This document shows, in pieces, positions 32,545 to 40,637 of a DNA stretch of 42,168 bases (its first letter is position 1; the number at the start of each line of letters is the position of its first letter). Position numbers and translations under genes: made by a program. The notes under the pieces were generated by a model. That model was not told where the DNA came from. It worked only from the letters and a program-made list of their open reading frames with translations, and made no database searches. Source of the stretch: an uncultured Gammaproteobacteria bacterium (GTDB taxonomy: Bacteria; Pseudomonadota; Gammaproteobacteria; SZUA-229); the NCBI GenBank assembly GCA_937998645.1, contig CALLCZ010000012.1:1-42168 (forward strand), given 5' to 3'.

Positions 32545-33770
32545 CGATTACATTGCGCATGGCGTGGCGAAACCTGTGGCGGCATAAACGCCGCACCTGG
32601 CTCACTGTCGGCGCGATGGTTTTTTCCAACCTGATCCTGGTGTTCTCGATCTCGCTGCAGTTGGGCAGCTACCGCATGATGATCGACAACACGCTGAAGT
32701 CCTATACCGGCCATATGCAGATACAGCGCGAGGGCTACAACGATGAGCCGAAAATGCGCAGCAGCATCGATGCCATCATTCCGCTGGCCGACAAAGTACG
32801 CAAACAGCTTGGCAGCGACACGGTCGCAGCACGTGGTGTTGCCTTTGCGATGACATCGAGTGAAGAACGTTCATACGGATTGCAGATTGTCGGCGTCGAA
32901 CCCGAATTCGAACCAAATGTATCCACCTTGCCGGGTCTGATTACTAAAGGCAGCTATTTCGAACACAGCAACGCTGAAGAAATCATCATTGGCTCGGTGC
33001 TGGCACGGAACCTGCGCGTCGGCATCGGCGACGAACTTACATTGCTTGGCAGCGGCCACGACGGATCATTCGCGGCCGGTATAGCTATCGTTGGTGGTAT
33101 CTTTGAATCCGGAATCGCTGAAATTGACCGCAGCATGGCCCAGTTGCCCATTGGCTACTTTCAGAACCTGTTCGGCATGGATGGCAGGGGCCACAACATC
33201 GTCATCAATGCACCCGAGCTGTCACAGCTTTCCTCTGTACAGCATGCCGTCAATAACATACTGACGGCTAATGACAGGCTGGTTGTGCTCGACTGGGAGC
33301 AACTGCAACCCGGGCTGAAGCAGGCGATACAGGCCGATTTCACCAGCGCCTGGTTCATGTACGGCGTGCTCATCGTGCTGGTCGCTTTCAGCGTGCTCAA
33401 CACGCAGTTGATGTCGGTACTGGAACGCACCCGCGAGTTTGGTGTAATGATGGCACTGGGCGTTAAACCGGCTCGCCTTGGCAGCCTGGTCATTACGGAA
33501 ACGTTTGTCATGTCAGGGCTTGGCCTGGCTATTGGTGCCGTGCTTGGCATTGCAATGACTTATTACCTCAGTATCGTCGGCTTTTCCTACCCGGGCATGG
33601 ACCAGATGGCGGAACGTTTCAACCTGCCTGACCGTATGTATCCCAGCCTGTCGTTATTATCGATCATGCTTGGCCCGAGTATTGTGTTCCTGTTCAGTCT
33701 GCTGGCTTCAATCTACCCGGCAATCAGGCTGTTCTTCCTGCAGCCCGTCGCAGCGATGAGGGCGGTATGA
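32541..33770 (+). CDS. LolC/LolE-like (FtsX-type) ABC permease 1
   Basis: The start is the GTG at 32541 within GTGA, sharing 4 bp with the preceding stop. Frames extending further upstream would lie inside that gene. The 409-residue protein has the MacB/LolCE layout: a helix after WRNLWRHKRRTW (about 22-42), a large periplasmic domain (about 45-270), then three C-terminal helices with the conserved segment VLERTREFGVMMALGVKPARLGSLVITE, which contacts the ATPase. It is one of two non-identical permeases, so a heterodimeric LolCE-type arrangement is expected. It overlaps the next gene by 4 bp. Confidence 0.9.
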   Translation: MTITLRMAWRNLWRHKRRTWLTVGAMVFSNLILVFSISLQLGSYRMMIDNTLKSYTGHMQIQREGYNDEPKMRSSIDAIIPLADKVRKQLGSDTVAARGVAFAMTSSEERSYGLQIVGVEPEFEPNVSTLPGLITKGSYFEHSNAEEIIIGSVLARNLRVGIGDELTLLGSGHDGSFAAGIAIVGGIFESGIAEIDRSMAQLPIGYFQNLFGMDGRGHNIVINAPELSQLSSVQHAVNNILTANDRLVVLDWEQLQPGLKQAIQADFTSAWFMYGVLIVLVAFSVLNTQLMSVLERTREFGVMMALGVKPARLGSLVITETFVMSGLGLAIGAVLGIAMTYYLSIVGFSYPGMDQMAERFNLPDRMYPSLSLLSIMLGPSIVFLFSLLASIYPAIRLFFLQPVAAMRAV

Positions 33771-35002
33771 ATATCCTGCCATTAAAAGCCATGTTCATGC
33801 TTGCCTGGCGCAACCTGTGGCGCAACCACCGGCGCACAACCATCATGCTGGCAGCAATCACTGTCGGTGTCTGGGCCATGATTTTCATGACCGCACTGAT
33901 GCGCGGCATGGTGGATGACATGCTGTTGAATGGTATCCGCAGCCTGCCAGGCGAAGTCCAGATTCACCACCCGGCTTATCGTGATGACCCGAGCATTAAT
34001 AACAGCATCGCGGCGCCCGATGAAGAATTGCTCAAGGCGCTGCAGATTCCGCAAGTCACTGCATGGACCAGCCGTGTACGCGTACCGGCCGTTATTTCCA
34101 GTGAACGCGATACCCGCGGCGTCGTATTGCTCGGCATAGAGCCTGACAGTGAAGTTCAGGTGAGTTTCGACGCGGATACGATCTATGAAGGCCGTTTCCT
34201 CGAAGACAGCAGTGACAGGGGCCTCGTTATTGGCGCGAAGATGGCCGATCACCTGGAAACCGATCTCGGTAAACGCGTGGTCGTGATGAGCCAGGACCCG
34301 GACAATAACATTGCCGACCGCGGCTTTCGTATCGTCGGCATTTACAAAGCAAAGCTGGCCAGCCTGGAAGAAACGTATATCTATGCCGGGCGTGACACCG
34401 TGCAGAAATTGCTCAAGCTGGGTGACAATGTATCCGAAATAGCCATCACGAGTGAAGATTACCGCAATGTTGATAACTGGTATCCACGCATCAAACAGGC
34501 AGCGGGCGAGGGTGTTGAAACGCTGCCCTGGTACGAAGTCGATACGTATCTTGGCAGCATGCTGGCGATGATGGACGGTTTCGTTCTGGTCTGGATCATC
34601 ATTGTTTTTCTTGCATTATCATTTGGCCTGGTCAACACGCTGGTGATGGCCGTGTTCGAGCGTGTACGTGAAATCGGCCTGATGCAGGCGCTGGGTATGC
34701 GCCCCAGTACCATTCTCTACCAGATTCTGATGGAATCGCTGCTGTTGCTGCTGATTGGTTTGCTGCTGGGTAATATATTAGCCGTTGGCACGGTTATACC
34801 ACTGCAAGCTGGCATTGATATTTCCATTGTTGCCGAAGGCATGGAAATGATGGGCACCAGCAGCATGCTGTATCCCGCGTTGAAGCTGAATGACATGATC
34901 ATGGCAAACGTGATTGTCATTGTGCTGGGATTGCTGACCAGCATCCTGCCAGCCTGGCGTGCAGCCAGCTATGACCCGATCGAAGCACTGAACAAGACCT
35001 GA
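33767..35002 (+). CDS. LolC/LolE-like (FtsX-type) ABC permease 2
   Basis: The second permease of the pair, 411 residues, starts in an ATGA overlap. The layout is the same as in permease 1: WRNLWRNHRRTTIMLAAITVGVWAMIFM (first helix), a periplasmic domain, and the coupling segment VFERVREIGLMQALGMRPSTILYQILMES before the last two helices. The two permeases share the N-terminal WRNLWR-H-RRT pattern and the coupling region, which points to an old duplication. The cargo cannot be read from the sequence. Other FtsX-type exporters (MacB, peptide/antibiotic exporters) share the fold, but the LolA-like neighbour favours lipid or lipoprotein transport. Confidence 0.9.
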   Translation: MNILPLKAMFMLAWRNLWRNHRRTTIMLAAITVGVWAMIFMTALMRGMVDDMLLNGIRSLPGEVQIHHPAYRDDPSINNSIAAPDEELLKALQIPQVTAWTSRVRVPAVISSERDTRGVVLLGIEPDSEVQVSFDADTIYEGRFLEDSSDRGLVIGAKMADHLETDLGKRVVVMSQDPDNNIADRGFRIVGIYKAKLASLEETYIYAGRDTVQKLLKLGDNVSEIAITSEDYRNVDNWYPRIKQAAGEGVETLPWYEVDTYLGSMLAMMDGFVLVWIIIVFLALSFGLVNTLVMAVFERVREIGLMQALGMRPSTILYQILMESLLLLLIGLLLGNILAVGTVIPLQAGIDISIVAEGMEMMGTSSMLYPALKLNDMIMANVIVIVLGLLTSILPAWRAASYDPIEALNKT

Positions 35003-35069
35003 TAGCACAAAATACAACTATGAAACTGATACTTCAACTCAAGATACAGACCAGAGCAGGTATGACACC

Positions 35070-35774
35070 ATGAGTTCCATTGTCTGCAAGGACCTGTGCA
35101 AGACTTTTCAGCAGGGTGAAGAAATTATCACCGGGCTGGACCACGTTTCGATTGAAATCGATGCGGGTGATTTTGTCTGTTTATCAGGTCCCTCCGGTTC
35201 AGGTAAAACCACATTGCTCAACGCCATGGGCGGGCTCGATACACCCGACAGCGGCCGCATCCGTGTCGGCAACACCCAGGTAGATGAGCTGGGCAAGGGC
35301 CCGCTGGCAGACATGCGCCTGCACAAGATCGGCTTCGTGTTCCAGGCATACAACCTGATACCGGTGTTGACTGCGCGTGAAAATGTCGAGTTCGTCATGC
35401 AGGTTCGCGGTGAACCGGCGCAGGAAAGGTCACAGCGATCACACCAGATACTCAAAGAAGTCGGCCTCGAAGGCATGGAAGACCGCCGCCCGGCACAACT
35501 CTCCGGCGGGCAGCAGCAGCGCGTGGCCGTGGCCCGTGCAATCGTCAGTAAACCTACGCTGGTGCTGGCGGACGAGCCTACGGCGAACCTCGATTCCGTC
35601 ACGGCCGGTCAATTGATGGACCTGTTTGTTGAGCTCAACCAGAACCACAACATCACTTTTGTGATCGCAACACACGATACGCGCGTAATGGCCTATGCCA
35701 GGCGCCTGATCAAGATGCGTGACGGCAAAATCATCAGCGACGAGAAACAACAGCAGCCCCAGATTGAAGATTGA
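35070..35774 (+). CDS. LolD-like ABC transporter ATP-binding protein
   Basis: A complete 234-residue ABC ATPase of the MacB/LolD group: Walker A GPSGSGKTTLLNAMGG, Q-loop VFQAYNLIPVLTARENVEF, signature LSGGQQQRVAVARAI, Walker B LVLADEPTANLDS and switch His VIATHD. All catalytic residues are intact, in contrast to the split arrangement in the pst cluster. It starts 67 bp after permease 2, and its stop codon overlaps the start of the downstream barrel gene. It would power the two FtsX-type permeases by mechanotransmission. Confidence 0.93.
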   Translation: MSSIVCKDLCKTFQQGEEIITGLDHVSIEIDAGDFVCLSGPSGSGKTTLLNAMGGLDTPDSGRIRVGNTQVDELGKGPLADMRLHKIGFVFQAYNLIPVLTARENVEFVMQVRGEPAQERSQRSHQILKEVGLEGMEDRRPAQLSGGQQQRVAVARAIVSKPTLVLADEPTANLDSVTAGQLMDLFVELNQNHNITFVIATHDTRVMAYARRLIKMRDGKIISDEKQQQPQIED

Positions 35775-37027
35775 TGATTCGCTATCTGTTGCTGTATGTG
35801 TTGACCTGTGCGCTGACCACAGCTGCCATCGCAGATACAAACCTGTTCAAAGGCGGGCATGCCAAGTACCTGTTCCTGATGAACACCTTTCCAGATGACA
35901 GCGTATTTCTGGATTACATCGATACCCCTTCGGTCGATCAATTTGGCGATCTGCGCCTCAAGTTTGGCTGGCAAAAGGACAGGGTAAGGCTCGCTGCCGA
36001 TTACCAGTTGCTTGCCGGTAAAGGCGATGGCTTCATTCTTGCGAATAGCCTGCCGGGGAATATACTGGTTCCGGAACGTATCCCCTCGGACCGGTTCCGC
36101 CTGATGGATCTGACCCATGTCATATCGGAAGACAGCGACAGTGTGGTCGAACACCGCCTCGATCGTCTCTATGTGGATATCACCAGCACCAATGCCGTCG
36201 CGCGCATCGGACGCCAGGCGGTGAGCTGGGGCAACGGGCTGATCTACACTCCGATGGATTTTTTCAATCCGTTTGATCCTGCGGCTGTCGACAAGGAATA
36301 CAAGACCGGGGACGACATGCTCTATGGCCAGTATTTGCGACAGAGCGGCGATGACCTGCAGGCCGTCTGGGTTTTCAGGCGCGATATCAATGGTGAGGTC
36401 ACAAGTGATGTCGATTCGATCGCCGCCAAGTACCACGGCTTTGCAAGCGAACAGGAGTACGATTTTCTGATCGCCCAGCATTTCGATGACAACATCTTCG
36501 GCATCGGCGGCATCTCCAATGTCGGCGGCGCCGTCTGGCGGGGTGATATCACGCTGACGGATACAGAAACGGATAACGTCTTCAGCCTGGTCACCAGCCT
36601 GTCATACTCGTGGATCGGCTGGGGCAAGAACATCAGTGGCATTCTCGAATATTTTTATAACGGCTTCGGTATAGCCGATGGTGATTACAGTCCCGCGGCT
36701 CTGGCCAGCAATCCCGACCTGGTCGAACGCATCGCCCGCGGCGAACTGTTTACACTTGGTCGTAATTATGTCGCCGCATCGGCAATGATAGAAATCACAC
36801 CGCTGTGGCTGCTAACACCCAACGCATTCATCAATGCCAGCGATGGCTCGATGCTGGTACAGCTGGTGAGTGCGTACGATTTCAGGCAGGACTGGCAGTT
36901 ACTGGCAGCGCTGGCTGTACCCGTCGGAGCCCCGGGCACCGAGTTCGGCGGCATTGATTCAGGAATTCCCGATAAAACATTCAGCACCGGTCTCAACCTG
37001 TTCGCACAGCTGGCCTGGTATTTCTAG
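35774..37027 (+). CDS. Predicted outer-membrane porin-like barrel of the Lol-like operon
   Basis: The ATG at 35774 shares one base with the preceding TGA. The 417-residue product has a signal peptide (MIRYLLLYVLTCALTTAAIA) and many amphipathic beta strands, and ends QLAWYF with the barrel-type terminal Phe. The segment ARIGRQAVSWGNGLIYTPMDFFNPFDP resembles a motif seen in DUF1302-like and alginate-export-like barrels, where it lies on an early strand. I cannot name the family with certainty. Linkage to a LolA-like carrier and LolCDE-like pump suggests it is either the final acceptor or the cargo's exit site. GC content looks higher here than in flanking genes. Confidence 0.75.
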   Translation: MIRYLLLYVLTCALTTAAIADTNLFKGGHAKYLFLMNTFPDDSVFLDYIDTPSVDQFGDLRLKFGWQKDRVRLAADYQLLAGKGDGFILANSLPGNILVPERIPSDRFRLMDLTHVISEDSDSVVEHRLDRLYVDITSTNAVARIGRQAVSWGNGLIYTPMDFFNPFDPAAVDKEYKTGDDMLYGQYLRQSGDDLQAVWVFRRDINGEVTSDVDSIAAKYHGFASEQEYDFLIAQHFDDNIFGIGGISNVGGAVWRGDITLTDTETDNVFSLVTSLSYSWIGWGKNISGILEYFYNGFGIADGDYSPAALASNPDLVERIARGELFTLGRNYVAASAMIEITPLWLLTPNAFINASDGSMLVQLVSAYDFRQDWQLLAALAVPVGAPGTEFGGIDSGIPDKTFSTGLNLFAQLAWYF

Positions 37028-37325
37028 CGAGCTAACCGATGCGATTACATCAATCAGCGGCTTATGTTCAAACGCCAGGGTTTACCGTCGCATTGGCCAA
37101 AGCGGGTGCAATCACGCGTACAACCGCGGCAGGGTAGTGGTGGTTGGCTGCTTTGCCTGCTTGAGTCTCTAACTTCATCGCATGTCAGGTTTTCAGATTT
37201 AATATGCATCAAATACTCAAAAAGGCCGGGGCGGTCGCTAAACCGCTCCGGTGATCATGAATCCATCACTCTGCATGATGAATGCATTGTGGGGGATTAA
37301 GTGATGGCGGGATCGAAGGGGAAAC
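37028..37325. other. Intergenic region, no convincing gene
   Basis: About 300 bp between the barrel gene and the convergent small gene. Short open frames exist on the plus strand (for example from 37064), but they lack ribosome-binding sites and have the Arg/Ser/Trp-rich composition of random frames. Apart from a terminator hairpin at 37219-37251 I see nothing supported. Confidence 0.5.
37219..37251 (-). terminator. Rho-independent terminator for the 37326-37490 small gene
   Basis: Read on the minus strand, CCGGAGCGGT pairs with ACCGCCCCGG (37226-37235 against 37242-37251, one wobble) around a 6-nt loop. It is followed by GCC and a run of five T (37219-37223 on the plus strand are A). It lies 75 bp beyond the stop codon of the small minus-strand gene. 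Confidence 0.7.
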
Positions 37326-37490
37326 TCAGCCCTCGTCAATGCCGCTGTCGATCGGATTATGAATGACTTCATGAAGCCGGCTCCCGGGAACGACAGAAGA
37401 CAGAATCTCAATGTCTTCCTGCTCAGCGGCATGGATGGCTTCATCGTAATATTTACCGGTAGCTTGAATCTGCAGTTCGTAGTCACTCAT
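37326..37490 (-). CDS. Small acidic protein of unknown function (54 residues)
   Basis: The product begins MSDYELQIQATGKYYDEAIH, contains EQEDIEIL and ends IDEG. It is acidic and hydrophilic, with no signal or membrane segment. Support for a real gene is the strong ribosome-binding site (GGAG 7 nt before ATG 37490), a sensible amino-acid composition, and a matching terminator hairpin downstream. It is divergent from the MerR/B12-binding regulator, with 135 bp between the two starts, and this gap carries an operator-like palindrome. It could therefore be a target of that regulator. I recognise no family. Confidence 0.7.
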   Translation of the reverse strand: MSDYELQIQATGKYYDEAIHAAEQEDIEILSSVVPGSRLHEVIHNPIDSGIDEG

Positions 37491-37567
37491 GGCATATCTC
37501 CAGTTGTTTTATCGAAACGTTAGAGAGCTGGCTTATCAGCTCATGGTTTTATTATGCACAAAAAATC

Positions 37568-37597
37568 TTGTTTGTCTAGGACAAAACATGCTATTAT
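37568..37597 (+). promoter_or_regulatory. Promoter with operator-like palindrome upstream of the MerR-type regulator
   Basis: TTGTTT (37568-37573) and TATTAT (37592-37597) are separated by 18 bp. Overlapping the -35 and spacer is GTTTGTC-TAG-GACAAAAC (37570-37587), an imperfect inverted repeat. A palindrome in a slightly long spacer is the usual layout of MerR-family targets, so autoregulation by the downstream gene is plausible. The GAGGTGA ribosome-binding site precedes ATG 37626. Confidence 0.55.
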
Positions 37598-37625
37598 TTA
37601 TCCATACTATTTGAGGTGATTTTCA

Positions 37626-38501
37626 ATGATTGAAAATGATGGGCTTTACTCGATAGGCGCGGTTGAGCGCGATACCGGTATTGGTCGCGACACGCTGCGT
37701 GTCTGGGAGCGCCGCTATGGCTTTCCGCAGCCTGTGAGAAGTGATAAAGGCGAACGCAAGTACTCCGAAAAACAGCTAAGACAATTACAGCGTATTCGGC
37801 GTCTGCTCGACCAGGGTATGCGCCCGGGCAAGTTGCTCCCACTCGGACAGGAGGGTCTGGATGAACTGGAAGCAAGTCTGCAATCCGGGCAACCCATGCA
37901 GCTGGAGCAAACGGTCAGTGAGCTTATCGAGGCAATTCATTCTACGGACGCTGAACTCCTCGAGTCACTGTTACAGGAACAGTACCAGCAGCAGGGAATG
38001 CAGGGATTCATTTTGAAGACAGTCGTGCCGCTACTGAATACGGTTGGTGAATTCTGGGCCTGCGGCAAATTGCAGATATTCCAGGAACACTTTTTGTCTC
38101 AGCAATTGATCCGGTTTCTCAATACAGAAATTGCCAGACTGCAGAGGCACGCCAGAAAACCACGGGTGCTGTTAGCCACTCTGCCCGGAGAGGAGCATAT
38201 GCTGGGTCTGTTAATGGTGGCGGCTATGCTGTCATCGCATGGCGTTTCAACCATTAACATTGGCGCCGAAGTGCCAATGGATCAGATCGGCCATGCGGTT
38301 GCGCAGTTTAATGTAGATATTGTCGGCATCACATTCAGCGGCGCTTACCAGTACAAGAATATTCGCCCGCATTTGATCGAGTTGCGTGAGTTGATACCTG
38401 ACGATATTGAAATCTGGGCGGGCGGCGAAGGTGTGCGCCGCCTGCGCAAGTTGCCGGTCGGCGTTACCAAGTTCAGTACACTGGAAAAACTACCCTTGTG
38501 A
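37626..38501 (+). CDS. CarH/LitR-like MerR regulator with B12-binding domain
   Basis: Three domains are visible in 291 residues. The first is an N-terminal MerR helix-turn-helix (YSIGAVERDTGIGRDTLRVWERRYGFP, 8-34). The second is a helical cap with the W-x9-EH motif that packs on cobalamin (W144 to E154-H155). The third is a C-terminal B12-binding Rossmann domain with ExHxxG (E189-H191-G194), where His is the lower cobalt ligand, and a late GG (AGGEGV). In CarH and LitR, adenosylcobalamin in this site makes the repressor light-sensitive, and carotenoid or photolyase genes are controlled. None of those genes is in the window. The palindrome in its own promoter suggests autoregulation. Confidence 0.9.
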   Translation: MIENDGLYSIGAVERDTGIGRDTLRVWERRYGFPQPVRSDKGERKYSEKQLRQLQRIRRLLDQGMRPGKLLPLGQEGLDELEASLQSGQPMQLEQTVSELIEAIHSTDAELLESLLQEQYQQQGMQGFILKTVVPLLNTVGEFWACGKLQIFQEHFLSQQLIRFLNTEIARLQRHARKPRVLLATLPGEEHMLGLLMVAAMLSSHGVSTINIGAEVPMDQIGHAVAQFNVDIVGITFSGAYQYKNIRPHLIELRELIPDDIEIWAGGEGVRRLRKLPVGVTKFSTLEKLPL

Positions 38502-38543
38502 TTTCAATCAGCGTCAATCAGTAAATAGTGAGGAAATAATGCG

Positions 38544-39089
38544 ATGAAAAAAATATTTGTCTTTATGTTTTTACTCATCAATGCAGAGGTATCAGCAAAA
38601 GAATGTTCTCCGTTGCTGGATTTTGATGTGCGTTCACTCAATGACAAGACTGTTGTAAATCTATGTGAGGTATACCAGGGCAAGGTAATACTGGTTGTGA
38701 ACACTGCCAGCAAGTGTGCCTACACTGATCAATATGACTCTCTTGAAAAGCTTTATCAGAAATACAGGGATGATGGATTTGTTGTGCTGGGCTTTCCTTC
38801 CAACGACTTTGGCCAGCAGGAGCCGGGAAATGAATACCAGATTAAAAACTTTTGCAGAATGACATATGGAGTCAAGTTTCCTATGTTTGAGAAAACACGT
38901 GTTTCCGAACGTCATGCGAGTCCGTTTTATACCGAGCTGGCGCGCACTGCCGGAACCTATCCAAAATGGAATTTTCACAAATACCTGATCGACCGCAACG
39001 GTCAACTGGTGGCTGATTACATGAGCGCTATCGATCCGCTGGACGAACCGGTCATCGGGGAAATAAAGAAGCAGATAAAAAAATTCTAG
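38544..39089 (+). CDS. Exported glutathione peroxidase-like thiol peroxidase
   Basis: The 181-residue protein starts with a signal peptide (MKKIFVFMFLLINAEVSA). The mature domain is a thioredoxin-fold GPx with catalytic Cys in VVNTASKCAYTDQY, the Gln-containing FPSNDFGQQEPG and the Trp in YPKWNFHKYLID, i.e. the Cys-Gln-Trp set of the active site. A later Cys in IKNFCRMTYGVKFPMF corresponds to the resolving cysteine of thioredoxin-dependent GPx. It reduces hydroperoxides, here in the periplasm. GAGGAAA lies 10 nt before the ATG. It lies 42 bp after the photoreceptor-like regulator on the same strand, so a link to light/oxidative stress is possible. Confidence 0.9.
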   Translation: MKKIFVFMFLLINAEVSAKECSPLLDFDVRSLNDKTVVNLCEVYQGKVILVVNTASKCAYTDQYDSLEKLYQKYRDDGFVVLGFPSNDFGQQEPGNEYQIKNFCRMTYGVKFPMFEKTRVSERHASPFYTELARTAGTYPKWNFHKYLIDRNGQLVADYMSAIDPLDEPVIGEIKKQIKKF

Positions 39090-39130
39090 TATCTAAAATT
39101 ATATTATCCTGGATATATGTAATAAAAAAT

Positions 39131-39223
39131 AATCTCTCGCAAAGGCGCGAGGGTCGCAAAGTAAAATGTATAAGAAATTATCTTGCATTAAAACTTTGCG
39201 CTTCAGGCGTCTTTGCCAGAGTA
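39131..39223. repeat. Degenerate outer-arm inverted repeat, copy E
   Basis: The left arm (39131-39162) contains CTCTCGCAAAGGCGCGAGGG; the right arm (39193-39223) contains ACTTTGCGCTTCAGGCGTCT. They pair imperfectly, and the REP-like inner pair is missing. It is a worn or simpler member of the same family, using CGCAAAG rather than CGCAGAG units, between the peroxidase and VOC genes (co-directional). Confidence 0.65.
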
Positions 39224-39357
39224 AAACAAGATCCATCATCATGTTACCAGTAGCGGGGTATTGTTAGCGATCTTGAAAGCGATTAACTTACGATAAAACC
39301 TGTTGATCTTTGCCGGGTCGTATTACATATTCAAAAACTCAGTGCAGTGAGGTGGTC

Positions 39358-39804
39358 ATGACGAATCTTGGACATGTCGTGTTTTATGTACGCGATCTTG
39401 AACGTTCTGTTAAATTCTACACGGAAGCCGTTGGCCTGGGCATCAGCGGCATGATATTCAATGGCCGAGCTGCATTACTCAGTGGTGGCAGTACCCATCA
39501 CGAGTTACTGCTCATCCAGGTAGGTGATGCCCACGGGCCTGTGCATGGCAGGCGCATCGGCCTCTACCACGTCGGCTGGAAAATCGGCGACTCGATCGAT
39601 GAGCTAAAGTCGCTTTACAATAGACTCATCGATCTCGACTATGCCATCGATGGACTGTCCGACCATACCATCAGCCACAGCATTTACTTGAGAGACCCTG
39701 ACGGCAACGAGGTTGAATTGTATGCCGATAATCCGGATTACGACTGGAGAAATGATGACAGCTGGATGGAGGCTCCGGTAAAGCCATTAAACCTCGACAA
39801 ATGA
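39358..39804 (+). CDS. VOC superfamily protein (glyoxalase/extradiol dioxygenase type)
   Basis: A 148-residue vicinal-oxygen-chelate protein with two beta-alpha-beta-beta-beta modules: LGHVVFYVRDLERSVKFYTEAVGL at the start, THHELLLIQV and GLYHVGWKIGDSIDELKSL in the middle, and the terminal SIYLRDPDGNEVELYAD. The metal ligands His (LGH), His (YHVGW) and Glu (VELY) of extradiol dioxygenases are in place. The substrate cannot be assigned. I chose ATG 39358, preceded by GAGG, over a TTG at 39310. Its stop overlaps the start of the amidohydrolase by 4 bp. Confidence 0.88.
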   Translation: MTNLGHVVFYVRDLERSVKFYTEAVGLGISGMIFNGRAALLSGGSTHHELLLIQVGDAHGPVHGRRIGLYHVGWKIGDSIDELKSLYNRLIDLDYAIDGLSDHTISHSIYLRDPDGNEVELYADNPDYDWRNDDSWMEAPVKPLNLDK

Positions 39805-40637
39805 ATACATACTCCAGCATGAAACGACTTGTACTATTTTTTATCCTGATTGCTACTGTATGTTCGACTGCAATTGCAGTCGACACATCTTATAGCATCC
39901 ATGACGGCCACATTCATTATGACCAGGATGTCTGGGAAACGCTGCCACCTGCCGATGCTATCAGCATGTTGAAGCAGCAAAATATAAAACGCGCACTGGT
40001 TTCTGCTACACCTGCCGAGGGTGCGGAAATGCTTTATCGTGCAGATCCCGAAATAGTCATACCCATGCTTCGGCCTTACAAAAGCTGGCGCCATCGTTAT
40101 CTCTGGTTCAACGACCCTGATCTTGAAACATTTCTGCTGGAACACCTGGCAAGAGTACCCTACAGGGGGTTTGGCGAATTTCATGTGTTCGGCGAGGATG
40201 CAGACTCTATTCCCATGGAAGAGATGATCGAGCTGGCACGTCAGCGCAAGCTGGCATTGCACCCGCACACCAATCTAGAAGGTATGCGTATTATTCTTGA
40301 AAAGTCGCCAGACATTAACGTGCTATGGGCGCACGGCGGCTTCAATGTGCCGGTAGCTACGCTGCGTGAATTACTCGACACGTATCCGAAGCTCTATATC
40401 GAGCTGTCATTGCGCGAGGGCATGCTCGATGACGAACAGCGACTGACGCCGGAGTGGAAGCAGTTCCTGGTGGATTACCGCACGCGTTTCCTGGTCGGCA
40501 TGGATACCTATAAACCAAGTCGCTGGGCTGATCTGCCCGAGATCGCTGCCGAGACGCGTGGCTGGCTGGCGCAGCTGCCGGAAGGTGTAGCCGCTGATAT
40601 CTCGCGCAACAACCTGGACCGGTTGTTTCCGCGATGA
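39801..40637 (+). CDS. Exported amidohydrolase-family (TIM-barrel) protein
   Basis: The 278-residue protein has a signal peptide (MKRLVLFFILIATVCSTAIA, after a six-residue lead; an alternative start is at 39819). The metal-site pattern of amidohydrolase-2-type enzymes follows: HDGHIHYD, KLALHPHTNLEG, NVLWAHGGF and FLVGMDTY. This suggests a hydrolase or decarboxylase in the periplasm with an intact site. The substrate is unknown. It overlaps the VOC gene upstream and the lipoprotein gene downstream by 4 bp each, so the three proteins are made together. Confidence 0.85.
   Translation: MNTYSSMKRLVLFFILIATVCSTAIAVDTSYSIHDGHIHYDQDVWETLPPADAISMLKQQNIKRALVSATPAEGAEMLYRADPEIVIPMLRPYKSWRHRYLWFNDPDLETFLLEHLARVPYRGFGEFHVFGEDADSIPMEEMIELARQRKLALHPHTNLEGMRIILEKSPDINVLWAHGGFNVPVATLRELLDTYPKLYIELSLREGMLDDEQRLTPEWKQFLVDYRTRFLVGMDTYKPSRWADLPEIAAETRGWLAQLPEGVAADISRNNLDRLFPR

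Noticed and set aside
35020..35073. 17-codon frame ending in an ATGA-type overlap with the LolD-like start, a possible leader peptide
   Set aside because: No ribosome-binding site and no regulatory codon pattern; likely chance in a 67-bp gap.
37064..37300. Plus-strand frame of 78 codons after the barrel gene
   Set aside because: No ribosome-binding site, composition typical of a random frame, and it crosses the terminator hairpin of the convergent small gene.
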